A DNA stretch of 60,000 nt from Liolophura sinensis (taxonomy: Eukaryota > Mollusca > Polyplacophora > Chitonida > Chitonidae). This document shows, piece after piece, positions 23,611-37,679 of the stretch. Made by a program: the position numbers and the translations under genes. The stretch covers positions 29,495,608 to 29,555,607 of the forward strand of contig NC_088300.1 of NCBI RefSeq assembly GCF_032854445.1, written 5' to 3'. Every line of letters starts with the position of its first letter. Position 1 is the stretch's first letter. The notes under the pieces are model-generated. The model searched no databases. It saw only the letters and a list, made by a program, of their open reading frames with translations, and was not told where the DNA came from.

Positions 23611-26289
23611 TAATTGTAAAATTCATGTTGCTGTTTTAGTGACTGTGATTTTCTGATTTATGAGGTACCCAGAATGTTTGATGATGTCAAGTACCCAGTC
23701 ATAAAAGCATAGTCATGTTGTTTAAGATTACCAGGATCTTCAGAACGAAAATAACACAATTGCCCAAGTTAAGTTGAGTGTCATATTAACATCATGAGAC
23801 AGGATTGCCTCCCTTTACACAGCCTGTCGAGACCAAAACTACTCACAAAGTTGTACAATGGACATTATTATGAGCTAAACTTGGAAGAAATATTGAGTCA
23901 CTTGCCTGAAATATACTGATTAGGAAATGAGGAAGGTTGTCTAATACAAATTGTACACAAGGAATAATAGTTACATCCTGGTTGAGGCATGATGCATGCG
24001 TTGGTGAGTTGACACATGATATACAGTATATGACATCTCATTTTTCAATTTTTGTGTAACAATTTCTAGGAAATACAACTTGTGTTGTGCTAATTCACAT
24101 TAATCATATCATCTTCTAATCATAGTGCTTATTCAGGCTGTCATTGCATAGGCTTTATGCATAAATATACAGTGTAGCTGCAAATCATAAGTTCTGATAT
24201 ATCAGACCGATACACATGGCATTGCATTGAAGCTCTGCATAAACTTTTAAATTATAAAATATACTGTAAATTTTTGTGCTCGTGCCCAAAATTACAAATC
24301 CTCCTTTGGTTAAATTCTAGAATTTCACTTTGGATCAGGGAAATTAACTCGAAGTAACTCATAGAAGAACTATTATTACTGGCTTTTTTAACCATATTAC
24401 AGAGTTTTCTATAAGTAATTGACTGAGAATGACAGTTGACTTTTGTGTATAGCTTAAGCTTCTCTACAGGTAAGATAGGCTTTAACCATCGTCCATGCCG
24501 AAAAGTTTGTCAAATACATGTAATTGACAGTGAATTATTTTCCCCTAACATTCAGTCAGATTTTCTTCAGTCATAAAAACATAAATAAGCTTCATATACA
24601 GTAGTCTTGCAGTTCAGCACATCACTAAGTATTAAAATGACCTATGTCAAAAGATGGCATCTCAAACATTTGACCCAAGCCAGTGACGCTTGATTCCTTG
24701 TTTCCTGTCAGAATAATTCGGAAAATTGGTAGAACAATTTTCATTTTTATTACCGATAATTTGGCTTATCTCATAATCTTCCCTCTTGAGACAATTTCTA
24801 GTGAAAAGAGAAGTAATGAGGTCTGATGCACGGGATAAATTGGTGTGTGGGTGGTGATAAGAAACTAGGAATCTAGTGTTATTAGCAGTACTGACATCCT
24901 TGTCGTAGCCAAAAATGAAAGATTAGGCTACATGTATTATACATAAGCCAAGACTCCCATGACATTATACATAAATATATTTGACATTTTTCAAGATACT
25001 CTTCCTTACTACAGCTATGTGGTTAGCAATAAACAATTCACTGAATGTAATTTATTGTGCTATATTCAAACTCTGTATAGTGGATCACTATAAATTTACG
25101 CAAGAAAAATTTGCAGTATCATTGCAATTTTGCACGTCATGTTTGTTGTCACATGTCAATACAGGGGAGACTACCCTGTGTTTAATTTGTCAGGGTAAAT
25201 TAGATCTAACATATTTCTTTCCTTATACAATAGCATTCACATGCATCACTGTACAACATGTATAATATTGCAACAACAGCTTTGAAATTTTGATACCCAG
25301 AATGTATCCTTTGAAATAAGACCACATATATGACATTTTTTTCATTCTAAAGTAATCATTTAGTGTACTTCTATTACAGATATTTGGAAAAGCAAATGCA
25401 TTTAGTATTTGTGGATTTGCTATCTTGAGGTGTATACATAAATGATTTGGGTCTGTAAACACTATTTAGAAAAGAAGTGAGCTGTAAGGGAATGTAATAT
25501 TTTTGGTATTATTTAAAAGAAATAATTTCATAGTACTCTTTCATAAAGATACACCTTGATAACAGGAGATATTAAGCATGTCTGAAATCCATTTGATTTA
25601 TAATCTAGAGTAAGAGACTGTAACACATTGTACATGTAATTCACCTTCTCTTTGGAAAATGTGTACCTTGTTAGTGTACATGTAAGTAATTGATCTTGTA
25701 TAATAACAAAGAGTAGAATCTGGGTATTCAATGCTTGCTTTGTCCTACACGTTGGTTAAATTATATGGATTGGCTAGTAATGTCTCCATATTTGTGTTCA
25801 TTTCATAATACAGGGATCTTTTTCAGCTGAATAAATATGCATTGTTTGGTATATTAACTACGCATACTGTTGTGGGATAATAATTTGAGAATATCCCATG
25901 TGTATGTAATGAGATGTCAGTTACCCAACATGTCCTTAAGGTGATGTTCAGGTGCAATACATATACTCAATATTGATGATGATGAATGAATGGCATGGAA
26001 ACGTTACCTAATGACTCTAGACAGCCACACCTTAGTTATCTCAAGATGTCTCTTGTCTGCATAACCTCTAGATGACCTCTGTCCAGATGATTAATTCTCC
26101 CGCTGTTCAAGTTTTACCTCATCTCTAATCCATGCATGAATGAATAGAACATGTGGTCTGTATTTGACAGGGAAGCAGGGAACTTGTATTTGTGTGACTG
26201 AGGGATACATAGCACACATCTCCACAGTGTAGAATGCTTGCTGCTGTATTTGGTCTTACTGATTTGGTACATTTTTAGAGGAAAATAAA

Positions 26290-26520
26290 GGTCAAAAATT
26301 ATTACTACTGGTTTTGAAATTTGTAGAGAGCCTAAAACATGACTAAAACATGTCTGATTTTCCTGTACAAATCATCCTACTTTCTAAACAAACCTTAAAA
26401 CACCCTTCTGATATTGAGTAATTTGATCACGTAGGAAATTTTAGGCCAAATACAAATCCTAAGGGAATCTGTGACATTTTGGCAGTTCACATGACCTTTC
26501 AACACAAACTAGAAATACAG
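26290..26520 (-). repeat. Dispersed repeat D, copy 3 (inverted)
   Basis: Reverse complement contains GGTTTGTTTAGAAAGTAGGA followed by TGAT, matching the core of copies 1 and 2. Confidence 0.5.
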
Positions 26521-26605
26521 CATTTCAGCAGATAGTGATATGATCAGTGACAGGGCACTAGTACTTATGAGTACATGTACATGTATTATAAAAAAAAGTT
26601 GACAG

Positions 26606-26737
26606 CAAACTCTGGGTGGTCATAGGTTTCCCCCGGGCCCTGCCCAGTTTCCTCCCACCATGATGTTGGCTGCAGTCATATAAGTGAAATATTCTTGATT
26701 ACCCCGCGTAAAACACCAATCAAATAAATAAATAAAA
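26606..26737 (+). mobile_element. SINE C 3' half
   Basis: GGTTTCCCCCGGGCCCTGCC through ATAAGTGAAATATTCTTGA to ACACCAATCAAATAAATAAA. Confidence 0.8.
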
Positions 26738-27599
26738 ATTAAATCTAATTGCATTCACATACTTGAGACATGTACATTACTTATATGTATTTTGATGTAA
26801 ATATGATATACAAGTAATATGTAAAGTTGTTAAAATAATTTGAAAAAAAGCGATCAGCGTAGATCTACATGTGACTCTGCTGAAGTGTGTTTTCTATACA
26901 CATGTACAGGTGGCTTAGTCGCCATACCAGGTCTCATGATATATATTGTATTACCACTCATATTGCATCAATGTGAGGAAATGCTACAGAAAATAATTTG
27001 ATGTGGTCATCATGATGATCCCTTGTGTTTGGTTTATACATTTGTGCAAACCACGTTCACATATATCTACATTATTCCGAAAAGGACAACTTATGTTGAG
27101 AGCAATGTATGCATGCCAATAAGGCAATTAAATGATGTAGGAAGGGACTGTTGAATAAGCCACAAATGAAATTAGTTACAGAAATGAAGATATTTCAATT
27201 GCATTTCCTTTTGACCACTCATGTAACAGAATTATGTATGGTGATGCAAAGTTCACTAAAACTAAATGATGTTTATCTTGGTGCTTTCCGAGGCCCTGAC
27301 AGTTATCAACTACTATTCATGCATGCTTACCCCATGTCCATGGTGGCATGAAATTGCATGGCAATGTAGCCAGCTACATGTACAAAGCTGCCCTGCCCAT
27401 ATGCGACCATTTATTAATTGAAAAGTGAAAATTATGGGCGGAAATGACTAGCAGATTTCTTAACAGGGAACCAGGTGAAAAGGTCACAGAAGTTATGTAA
27501 GATTTCTGTTAGGCAATTACCTGAATACCTGATCGTTAAGCTGGGGGGTTGGCTATGAATAATCAGTATTATAATGGGGTTTCTGGGCTGTTGTCCAGC

Positions 27600-27753
27600 C
27601 CTTGTACACCTTGTCAGCAAGGGCTGGAGAAAGCTGACCATTGTGTATGGCTTGGTGTGAGGTGTCGGTTTAACATCGTCCTCTCTTGTTCCACACTGAC
27701 TGATACAGTCTTCAGTGTTCTTGCAACATTATTGCTTGAGTCTACAATGGATC
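27600..27753 (+). other. Candidate alternative AKT first exon with its own ATG
   Basis: ATG at 27747-27749 is followed by GATC and then a strong donor (GTGAGT, 27754). Splicing to 38173 would read MDQLHPPQPVA in frame into the AKT Met at 38199, adding 11 residues. The phase agreement has a one in three chance of being accidental, and the exon's upstream boundary is not defined. Confidence 0.25.
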
Positions 27754-28134
27754 GTGAGTAGTTCGAATTCAGTTTGTTTTCTGAGCATCTTCTGGTACCA
27801 TGCTTTATTTGTTCTAAGAAAATTCTGTATGTATTCGTATATCATTGTGTACCAGCAAATGGTGCATTATTACAAAAAGCTCCAATAGACATTGTATCTA
27901 GCTTGATTCAAATCTAGATAATTCCTGTCAATCTTTTGTCGCTTTTCTTTCCATTATCCTATTAAAACATTTGGGCTCCCAAACTAATCAAGCTGTATTA
28001 AATTTAGAGAGTTACCCTTATTTTTTAAATTTTTGGGACAGATATAAATAGTGTTAAAAGTAGAATATTACGTTTCTTTACCAGTCTTAGGGAAAAGTAA
28101 GGATATGAGTATGGTGTTCATTAGATGGTCTAGC

Positions 28135-28245
28135 CATGTGAGAAAAAAAGAAACTCAATATTCCTGCTAGAATTATATATATGTTGGCTAAAATGAGCAG
28201 ACCAATTGTCCTAAAAATTAGAAGAAATAGGTGACTGAACAAAAA
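28135..28245 (-). repeat. Dispersed repeat G, copy 2 (inverted)
   Basis: Reverse complement reads CTATTTCTTCTAATTTTTAG, CTGCTCATTTTAGCCAAC and GAGTTTCTTTTTTTC. The pair is an inverted repeat about 5 kb apart. Confidence 0.65.
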
Positions 28246-29436
28246 TATGATGGTTAACCACTGAAAAATTTAGTTTCTTTCATTCACAGGAAGCATTATT
28301 TGAGTTGCCTTTTTCTGAAATTTCTTAATGCATGGTCACAATGTCACTTTTTAAAGTTTTGGAATAAAATATATAAACAAAGTTTATTTTTACATTATGT
28401 AGACACTCAGGGTCAGACCTGTAGGAAATTATGTGACCAAATCATACATTGTTTCTTTCAACTCCAGAATGGCCATTTTAAACAAGAATTTGAAACACAG
28501 CCTGAGAATACTTGGATACTCAGTTTGCCAGAACCTTGCATACACAATTCATTCATTGATATGGAGTGTAGCTGATACAAGTGCCTACTCGCCTACTATA
28601 CATACATGTTGTTGAAACTTGTGATTCAGTGTGTAGGTGTGTTTATCCCTATATGCCAGGTTGCATTTTTGGCAAACAAATATCTAGGTGTGGCTAGTTA
28701 GGGGGATATATATCAGTTCAGTATGAGTGAGGGAGTGGATCTTGTTATCCTGATCAGTGAGGCTCAAGATTTGGCAATTTTTGGAATCGATTCCTGGTGA
28801 ATATGGTTAGAAATCCGGGATATTGTTCGTGTGCTGCTATTAAGGAACATTATGAGATTCTTGACTCTCCCAACATGCCAATTGTTGCCACAGAAACTGT
28901 AATCTGTTAATCTCTGATATTTCTCTGGTAAATTATGTGAACATGTGAATTAAATGAGGCAATTTATAAACTCCTTAAGTCTAGCTTGTCAAAGAACATG
29001 TGTTTATTGTAGTTGGACAGTTTTCCAGAAGTTAAAAGCTTTATCTGTTTTTATTTTTTCTCTTGTGTACAACAGTAATCAATAAATGGATATCTCTTTT
29101 TTTTGTGCAGTTATTTTTAAAAAAATTTCTATTATTATCGTCATTATTTTTGAATAATTTTATGCTAGCAAAATTAGAATTATAAATAGGAAAATAAAGT
29201 TTCAAGATTTTGTCACATGGCATATTTGACAGCATTTTAACATGCTACACTTGGCATATCATACATGTACAGTACATGCATGTACATGTAAGTACTATGC
29301 TCTAGCTTGTTGCTGTAGGTTGATTGTTGATATGACCTGCATGAGTTAATGGTTAAAGGATTCATTTGTACAAGTGCTTGTTCATGTGTTCATATACATT
29401 GATATATAACTGCGAGTTTTTATACTGTATATTCCT

Positions 29437-29578
29437 ATGGCAGCAACCTGCACATGGTCGTGGGTTTCCCCTGGGCTCTGCCCAGTTTCTTTCCACCATA
29501 ATGCTGGCTGCTGTAGTATAAGTGAAATATTCTTGTGTACGGCGTAAAACACCAATCAGATAAATAAATGAATAAATA
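29437..29578 (+). mobile_element. SINE C 3' half
   Basis: CAGCAACCTGCACATGGTCG through TAAGTGAAATATTCTTGTG to CACCAATCAGATAAATAAAT. Confidence 0.8.
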
Positions 29579-31805
29579 CTGTATATTCCTGTATTCATAT
29601 GGAGTCAGAAAAAGTGCATTTACATGTGTATACATGCATCATGTACAATCTGAATGTCAATTGATGTTTCCTAGGATTCCTGTGGAGAATGATGCACTTT
29701 TATACTACGTATAATTAACTTCAACACACACTGAAAAGATCATTAACCTTATTTTCATGCAGTTTAGTGTTGGTTTGACATGGCGTTAAATTCAAATTGA
29801 TTTTTACGCAGTTTTTAATTTTGATTTCTTATATTTTTAGGTATTACATCATTTTTATTTTTGTAACCTGAGATAACAAAGTATATATGTACATGTACAT
29901 TAATTTTGAATGACTAGTGAGGATTATGTTGAGTGGTAACTGGACAATAATTCATTGTAGAGATCTTCTTACAGCCATACATGTAGATATGTTAATAGAT
30001 GTGACATGTGGCAGTACTTACATGCAAACTCTGTGTCATCCTGGGCTAAGAAAGACATGTGGTCCCCTCCCCCCTGGCTATCCCTGTCTGTACTGCAGGC
30101 CCTTTCAGCATGGCCAGGCATACCCAGTCCCCTACACAGGGGTTACTGAGGCCACTCAACCAGTTAGGTAATCCACGCAGGTCACATGACCTGCACAGAC
30201 TAGTAAACAGTCTCAGATTGTTTACAAGCCAAGATAGGGTCAAAAGGTCAAAGGAGAGAAGGATCATGGGAGATATAAATGTTGTTGTTTTGTATCCAGT
30301 GAATGATGTGTTGAGGATGATAATAATACACTGGTGTCCAATGAACATCTTTGTCATTGTTATGTAGGTAGTAAGGAGAGTGGTTTGTTTTTATCCCTGC
30401 ACCCTCGCCTACTGTTTGTGGGATATTTGTGGTGCGGTAACCATTCATTTGTTGCTACTGGCCTGGGTTAGAGCTGTGGTTCAAGTGACAGCTGATCCAT
30501 GCAGGCTGACCAGCCCTGTGATATAGTGTGGGCATTCAGCACTAGGCAGCTGGCCAGTAGCTCCCAGGCATTTCACCAGGCATAAGATAAACCCAGGGAC
30601 TAAAGCACATGGGACTAAAGCCGGTTAGAACAACAACTGATTATAGGCTCTTGGGGGATGTACCGTATTTTTTGAAGAGGAAAACATGTTTTTAAAGTGG
30701 TAGAAACCAAGTGTGATTTGGTAGATGGTATTGTCTACCCTGTGCATAACTTGAAACATTCCTTCTGATTTGCCACATCATATCCTGTCAAGATGATGAT
30801 GGAGATTGATGAACCAAATGGTGGGTACCATTTCATGTTTAATTACATGTATGTATATTTGTGGTATGCTCGTGAAGATTTGTGTTCAAAATTGAGAATT
30901 ACACACTTACCATAACCTGATGAAATCAAAGTTGTTCTGCTTGATAAAATGATTAGGAATTCGAGGTGGCAGTGACTAGATTATATCACGCCCCGTGAGC
31001 TGAAAATTGACTTGGCAAATGTTTATTGATAGTGCAATGTGACGAGAGAGTTAGCAGGGGCTAGAAGATGGGCTATTACTCATTTCTGACAAACAGTATA
31101 ATTAAGCTGTCGTTGTGAGGCGAGTGTACATGTATTCTGCCCACTTTGTGATAATATGGGAGCCTATATGTCATACATGGACGTTGGCACATACATATAT
31201 GTGTGTATTTATACAGGATACCTGCTGATAGTTCAGCTGATCGATCTCTTTACACATCGGTGTGGTAAACACACATTGCTGGATCAAAGTTCATTTGCTT
31301 TCATTTTGAAGGATGTTCCTGGGGAGGCAGAGAGAAACTAAATTTCAATTCAATCAAGTTCAATCAAGATGCTGGTTTGATTAATCTGCTCCGTGCCTAA
31401 ATTTGTCAACAAAACTGAATCCTATCCAGACTAATCACTTTTTGATATAATACTGATAGTTCTACTACTTGTACATTTTGTACAAATTCTTCTGGTATTT
31501 GTGGAAGCACGTTCATACTTCAACTACTATGTTTCTGCATTCTGCATATTAACGATAATCACTTGCCAAAAAACTCCTTTTTTAATTCATGTACACAGTG
31601 CATTAAAGACAAACAAAGGTGAAATAATTCTACAACATATGTGGAGTGATGTACATGTATGTCTAAAATGAATTGTTTATCATTGAATATTCACAGAGTG
31701 AAACAAGTCTACCCATACGCGTATGTAGATTGAACCACAAATTAAAGGATACACGAAACGCTTGGTTTTTTTAACATGTACTTCTTAATATGGAGCATAG
31801 GATAT

Positions 31806-31912
31806 GGCCTAACATATGGACATGCATGTGGCCTGACATATGGACATGCATGTGGCCTAACATATGGACATGCATGTGGCCTAACATATGGTCATGCATG
31901 TGGCCTAATATA
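31806..31912. repeat. 24-bp minisatellite, about 4.5 units
   Basis: GGCCT starts at 31806, 31830, 31854, 31878 and 31902, an exact 24-base period. Each unit contains the palindromes ACATGCATGT and CATATG. Confidence 0.92.
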
Positions 31913-32057
31913 TGAAAGATAAAACAAGCTTCTTATCTTATTACGGTGTAGAAATGGCTTTAAACCACTATTTTCCTAAAGCCCCAGCGGTCGGTCGGGA
32001 AATTAAGTAGGCCTCTGTGACGACATCAACTGTTTTAGCTGTGAAAACAACTTTATT

Positions 32058-32071
32058 GGGGGGGGGGGGGG
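32058..32071 (+). repeat. 14-base G run
   Basis: Uninterrupted guanines inside dispersed repeat E copy 2. Confidence 0.9.
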
Positions 32072-32849
32072 AGCCCGAATTGGGGGACTTAAGCTGGACC
32101 CAAGTTCACCGTGTGTTCATCAATGACATAATTTCTAAAAATTTCTGACCATTGGTGCATAAAACAGAGTAGTAGAATAAAATATGCTTCAAAAAAGAAA
32201 ATTTTCTCTTTTTTTTTATTGCTTATCTTCTTTCATTTTCCTCAAAACCATACTCTCCAATTTATATTACCATTTCATGTACCCTTGAAGTTATGAACAT
32301 AATGGAGTACATGTACATTCATATAGAGTAAATAACATGAGCCAAAGTGACAGACCTGAAGTATTTGAAAAATCTTTGAGGGTTTAGATTCACGGATTTT
32401 TGACGTGTACGTATTTGAAAAAAAAAAAGAAAAAAAACCAAGCCATTAGGGTATGGGAATCTAATTTTCATATTTCCATTTAATTTTTTTTTAGTGAACA
32501 TTTTAAAACTTTTCAAAAACCTATTCATTTGATTTTATATGTATACATGTACATGTGTACTGGCCCTAGACCTACCACTATTTGAATTGGGCTTGTCTGT
32601 GTCAGTACAGGTACATGTAGGTTTGCAAGCAAAGCCCACATTCATGTACAACAGATACGTGAACCATCTGCTCTGTTTCACACCCTAACTGGTACATCGT
32701 GGTCTGGGTGTAATTGGTCAACTGTACATGTAGTCAGCCTGGTAATGCGTCATGGCACTGGAGTCTAATCAGCCATCTGCTAAACTATTTTGTGTGCTGT
32801 GTTGTAAATATAATAGTAAGGCTTTTCCTAACATACATGATGACCCCCT

Positions 32850-33095
32850 ACAGTGGCCTAATGGTTTGAGGGTTTGTTTTGAAGTTGGGAGACCTGGGAT
32901 CAAAACCGGCTCAGGTCGACTTTCAACAAAGTCTTAAAATAGAACCGGTTGGCCTTGTGTCGGTGTAATGTGGCTGGGTGGGGTGTCATGTCTGGTGTCT
33001 TCGACATAATTCAGTGGAGACATGGACACAACACAACCTATGTGCACAAACCTAATGACTTGTCGTCAGATGACTGAACGATTGTTCATGAAAAG
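32850..33095 (+). mobile_element. SINE B, copy 1
   Basis: tRNA-like head (GTGGCCTAATGGTTTGAGG, then GGGATCAAAACC as B box), middle block GTCATGTCTGGTGTCTTCG, and a GTCAGATGACTGAACGATTG end that resembles the SINE A 3' region. Confidence 0.7.
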
Positions 33096-33406
33096 TGAAA
33101 CTACATGGACAGCACTGTTGTGTACAACACATAGATTTTAGAAAACATTTGTAAATCCCATATACACTTTGACAGGGGCTGCTTCCTTGTTTGAATATTG
33201 CATTGTTTGTAAATGCAATGTGTGACTTCAGTCTGGCAAGGTTAGAAAACAACTGATAGGGGAGTATTTAAAAGTCTGATGATAAGGTAAACAACACATG
33301 CTATGACCAAGGTCATGCTGAACCAGCCAAACTTAATCTGAATGTGCTTGCTCAAGCCGTCAGGCATTGAGATTTACGGCATTGAGATTTACGCCGACAT
33401 GGCAGC

Positions 33407-33439
33407 TTTACATTTACATTTACATTTACATTTACATTA
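33407..33439. repeat. TTTACA hexanucleotide repeat
   Basis: About five and a half units; just upstream (33365-33392) is a direct duplication of GGCATTGAGATTTACG. Confidence 0.9.
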
Positions 33440-36249
33440 ACCAATCTCTCAGGCTAATGATCATGGATGTCTGGTCGATCTATCAGTTCAGATGTATATC
33501 GAATATCAAATCATTAAAATGACAGATAATATATGTGTGTGTTGCAGTGACGAAGCTGTTAACTTTAACAGTGCTCAGCCTCTGTTATGTACATGTATAA
33601 ATAATTGTACACAAAATAATTTGTCAAAAAAATGACAAACCACATAGCAGTACAATGTTGGCCAAAAAGAAATGAAAAAGAAAAAGGAGAAATTGTTGTT
33701 TATAGAAGAGGGGTAAATATAGGTGATCATGTGCATGTTATTAGGTTGTTGTGAAACGACCAGGAATAGACTGCACATGTTCAGGATAGCATATAACTGT
33801 CACTACTGGGTTATTGATCACAGAGATGTGATTTACTGGGCTTTGCTGTACACAGCCACTCCTCAGTGTGGTCAGAGGAAGAAGAAAGCAGTCCCAAAAT
33901 GAATTGTCGGGACACTAGGGGTTATGGCAGGGTCAACTGTATGTCAAATTAAGCATTGCTGCACATGTTCAGACAACATGCTAAACTCCCCCCTCCCCTC
34001 TTCGTGTGCTTGCAATATGGCCTAGAGGCAGATAAAAATATTTGGGAGTTTTCTCCAGTTTAAAGAGGGGTTGGCTTTCACCTTGTCAACTTTCAAGACA
34101 GGTCAGCTGTGTATGTCTTATTATAGACAGATTTCACTGCAGATTTAAATTAAAAGATATCGCAGGTCATCTTCAGTATTTTGCTTCAGTGTGCGAGATA
34201 TTCCTTTTACATATATTTCAATTGCTGCTCTGGTGTCTGCCTTCAGTCAGAATTAAGATTTTTGAGGTGGATGGCAAAGCGCACTGGGTTATTGAACTTC
34301 TCAAAGGGTATCAGTACTGCAGTTTCCTGTATCCTGACGACCATCATATATGTGCAACATTGTTGAATATGATGGTGAACACTGATCGATTTTGCACATT
34401 AGCTCTTTTTTGGTGAGTCAATTGTGAAAAATCGTATAATCTTAAAGAATTAAATGATAATCATGGAAATAAAAAAAATAAAAAGATGCAAATGTAGAGC
34501 TTTCCATATGTTATTTTTTGAAATGGAAATCCACTTAATATCAATACCATGTTTTTGCATGCATGAGTTGAGATATTAGTGTTTTGTAGTCTGTCTCTAC
34601 ATCCATGACTGCACATGTATGTGATACTGTGTACATGTATCTTTGACAAGGTTCCAATACAATACCCTCGTTCTTAAACTCTGTATGCCTAATGCGCCTC
34701 ATACCATGTTAACATATTGATGTACATGTCCATGCATGTGGTTACTCCAGTATGTAACCATGGTGCATATGATTAGAGAAGTGTATTAACATGTACATCG
34801 TCCAGCGTTGAGGTCAGTTGGAGTGAGCTCTGGTAAATGACAGTCATACTGTCCTTTCATGCTGAAGCCCCTGTGTCTAGACACATTGCAGCTTGCCTTT
34901 CTGTTTTCTGGTCTGATTATTAATTAAAGTCGAGCAAACGCACATGCAAGATATCGTAAATTAAGCTAGACAGAAAGTTGACAAGCTGACACTTAGCGGT
35001 ATTAACACCTTTGCTCTGTGTAGTGTGTCGGGGTTGCTAGTGCACAGGTGTGTGTAGAAGACATAGTCGTGTTGACATGACTGGGATGTATGTCGTACAA
35101 CCAGTGTACATACCAAATGAATTAGGCCGTGACTGACTTTAGGGTACATGTACCAGTATGCAGTACAGCATTATGCTGAACAGGTATGGCTACTTTCTAA
35201 AGCAGCTGTGGATGTGTGAACAAAGGTAAAAGGTAAAGCTCGTTTAAAACAAACGCGCAGCACACAAAAGCGCATACAGTGTAATGTGGGAGTTTTGGGA
35301 CGCTGAGTTTGGGTGGCCAAAAAAATTGGAATGTCAAAGCTAATGTTTACTACACAGAGAAAAATTGTTTGCTTGTGGCTGGCAATCCTGATCATGTGTT
35401 TTGTTTGTTAGAGCTTTCTGGTGGGGATGAATGTATGAGAGTGAACCCCGCTACGTTCACAACAGTTGATCATGTTATACGTAGATGGGGACAAAGAGCT
35501 ACATTTGACTCATTTCCCCTTTAGCTGGTTAATAGCAGAGGAAAATCCTGATACACCAGTTACTTTCAGCTTGAGGTGGTAATTCACAACCGGACAGAGT
35601 ACAGCTTACTTGAGTAGATGGAACATTCGTGTAACCAGCATGTGATGTTTAAGACTCTCTGCCACATTTTCACTATGGTTGAGAACAAATCATAGACTTT
35701 GAGAAAGCCTCTGTGTTTTTTTTTTTTTATTTATTCTTTTCTGGTGTAATTAGTAGCTAATTTATCTGGCTCAGTAGCGTGGACATGATTTTTCGCAGAC
35801 CTCGCCTGTTTTCTAGCGATCGTTTTAAGACTTCAACATGCGAAGTATCAGGTAGGTTTAAACTAAGCAGTGACGCTGCTGTTGTTGTTGTTGCAGTTGT
35901 CCTGAAGAAGAAGTTATGAATTTATTATGTTTAGGCTGTTCATTGGATAAACAGAATCCTGAGACAGTGACATACAGTTTTATATACATGGTGCTGTAAC
36001 TGCATGAAGTAATGCACTTGATATCTTAGATGATGTCCTGGATATCTGAGATGTAAGGAAGTTGCTCTGTCTTTAAACAACTCTCTGACGAGAGGTAGGC
36101 CTATATGGGCTGAATACATTGTATTTCATGTAGTGTTTAGGAAAGACAACATTAGACTAAATGTATTTATGCGTCAAGCAGCACAATGATTACCCAGAAC
36201 CCCCTCACTAATATGATTGCTATTAGTTTAATTCAAGCTTGTGCTGGGT

Positions 36250-36270
36250 CCCCCCCCCCCCCCCACCCCC
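36250..36270 (+). repeat. C-rich run (15 C, A, 5 C)
   Basis: Fifteen cytosines, one A, then five more cytosines. Confidence 0.9.
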
Positions 36271-37679
36271 TTTCCCGGTTGGGCTTGTACAGCGTTAATA
36301 TATATCCATCTATTCAGTTTGCAAAGAATGCGTTTTTATTTTTATTATTTTGCATAAGCAAGATATCATAGCTCAAAGTGAGCAAGTTGGTGTAAATATG
36401 TCTTATAATTGAGTTTCATTTGTATCTGGGGCTGTAGTGATTCTCTGTACACAGCAGCTGAATTTGACATCAGGGGAAGTCTGTGATGGTACACTGGGTA
36501 CATAAATGCACAGCCTGAGTTAGATTGAGGGCAAGGTGCAGTCACCAAAAGGAGGGAACCATAAATCATAATGAATCAGAATAAAATATGGGCAGTAAAT
36601 ACTCAAAAATCATTCAGTGAATAACAAAGTGAAAAACAAAGGTGATCAGTTAAATAAGGGTAGTCAAGGCAAACAGCACAAAGTATTACATGTGACAGTG
36701 TTATCAGAGATAAGTGACCATCTTAGGGATAATGGTATGGATTGATGTAAGACGCACTCCACATATTATAGAGATATGGAGATATTCCTGGAGGGCATTC
36801 ATTAACCTTGCCTTCATCAAGGTGTAGTACCTCCTTACATTACCCATCCATCAATGTCCAGGGCTAAACCACCAGTCTCTTTAGCCCGGAGAGTAAACAG
36901 AATGATTTTGTTGACGAGTTCAGTTGACTGTATTCCTGATCAATACCGGTGATGTCACATCATTGCAGGGCTGCATTAGCAGTAGACTGATACGTTGCTT
37001 TTCTTGATTTAATAAACATGCTGCAGATATGTACATTGCCAAATCTTGACTTCAGGTTTTACATGCAGATGTACACGTCAAGATGTGCTGATTATAGAAT
37101 TTAATGATTGGTGTGTTGTATTGTATTTATGGAGTATTTATGGAAGGAGATAATTCAAGCAAATCGGTTTGCTCTTTGATAGGGTGTTCAGAAACACAAA
37201 TACTGTGGTCAGTGTTGTAGTTTTATCCTTCGTAAATATAAGGAAGAGAAGAAAAATATAGAAGGATATACATATACATTGTACACACAGGTTTATGTAT
37301 CTTACTTCTTCCATGCTGGTGGGCTATTGTTTACTAATACCCATAGTAGTAAATGTTGATGGCAAATAGTTTGCAGCCTCTTCAGCATATACTGCTTTGT
37401 GGTCACGATTACCAGTATGTGGTCACATACTGTTGATACTTACACACTGTTGTTTTCTGCTGCCTAACCAGAAAAATAACTAGCCTTTGTATAATTGTGC
37501 GAAATTTAGTTCCCATAATCAAGAAATGTTTTCTAACAACTGCACATGTTAAACCAGAAAATATGAATAATATCAGCTGTTTTATAAGGAGCTGATTTTA
37601 TTGTTCTGTGTGTTAGTACACATGTAATCTGAGGCTGCTGTATTTCACCTAAAGGTTGGTATATACAAATGAACTTTCA

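Larger units (their letters stand above)
31740..32290 (+). repeat. Dispersed repeat E, copy 2, with minisatellite and G run
   Basis: Same block order as copy 1. It is longer because of the 24-bp array at 31806-31912 and the poly-G and inserted sequence at 32058-32130. Confidence 0.65.

Noticed and set aside
31806-31912. CRISPR-like regular array
   Set aside because: The units are contiguous 24-bp repeats without spacers, in an animal genome.
34042-34416. 124-codon plus-strand ORF
   Set aside because: No family motif and no codon pattern distinct from surrounding non-coding DNA.
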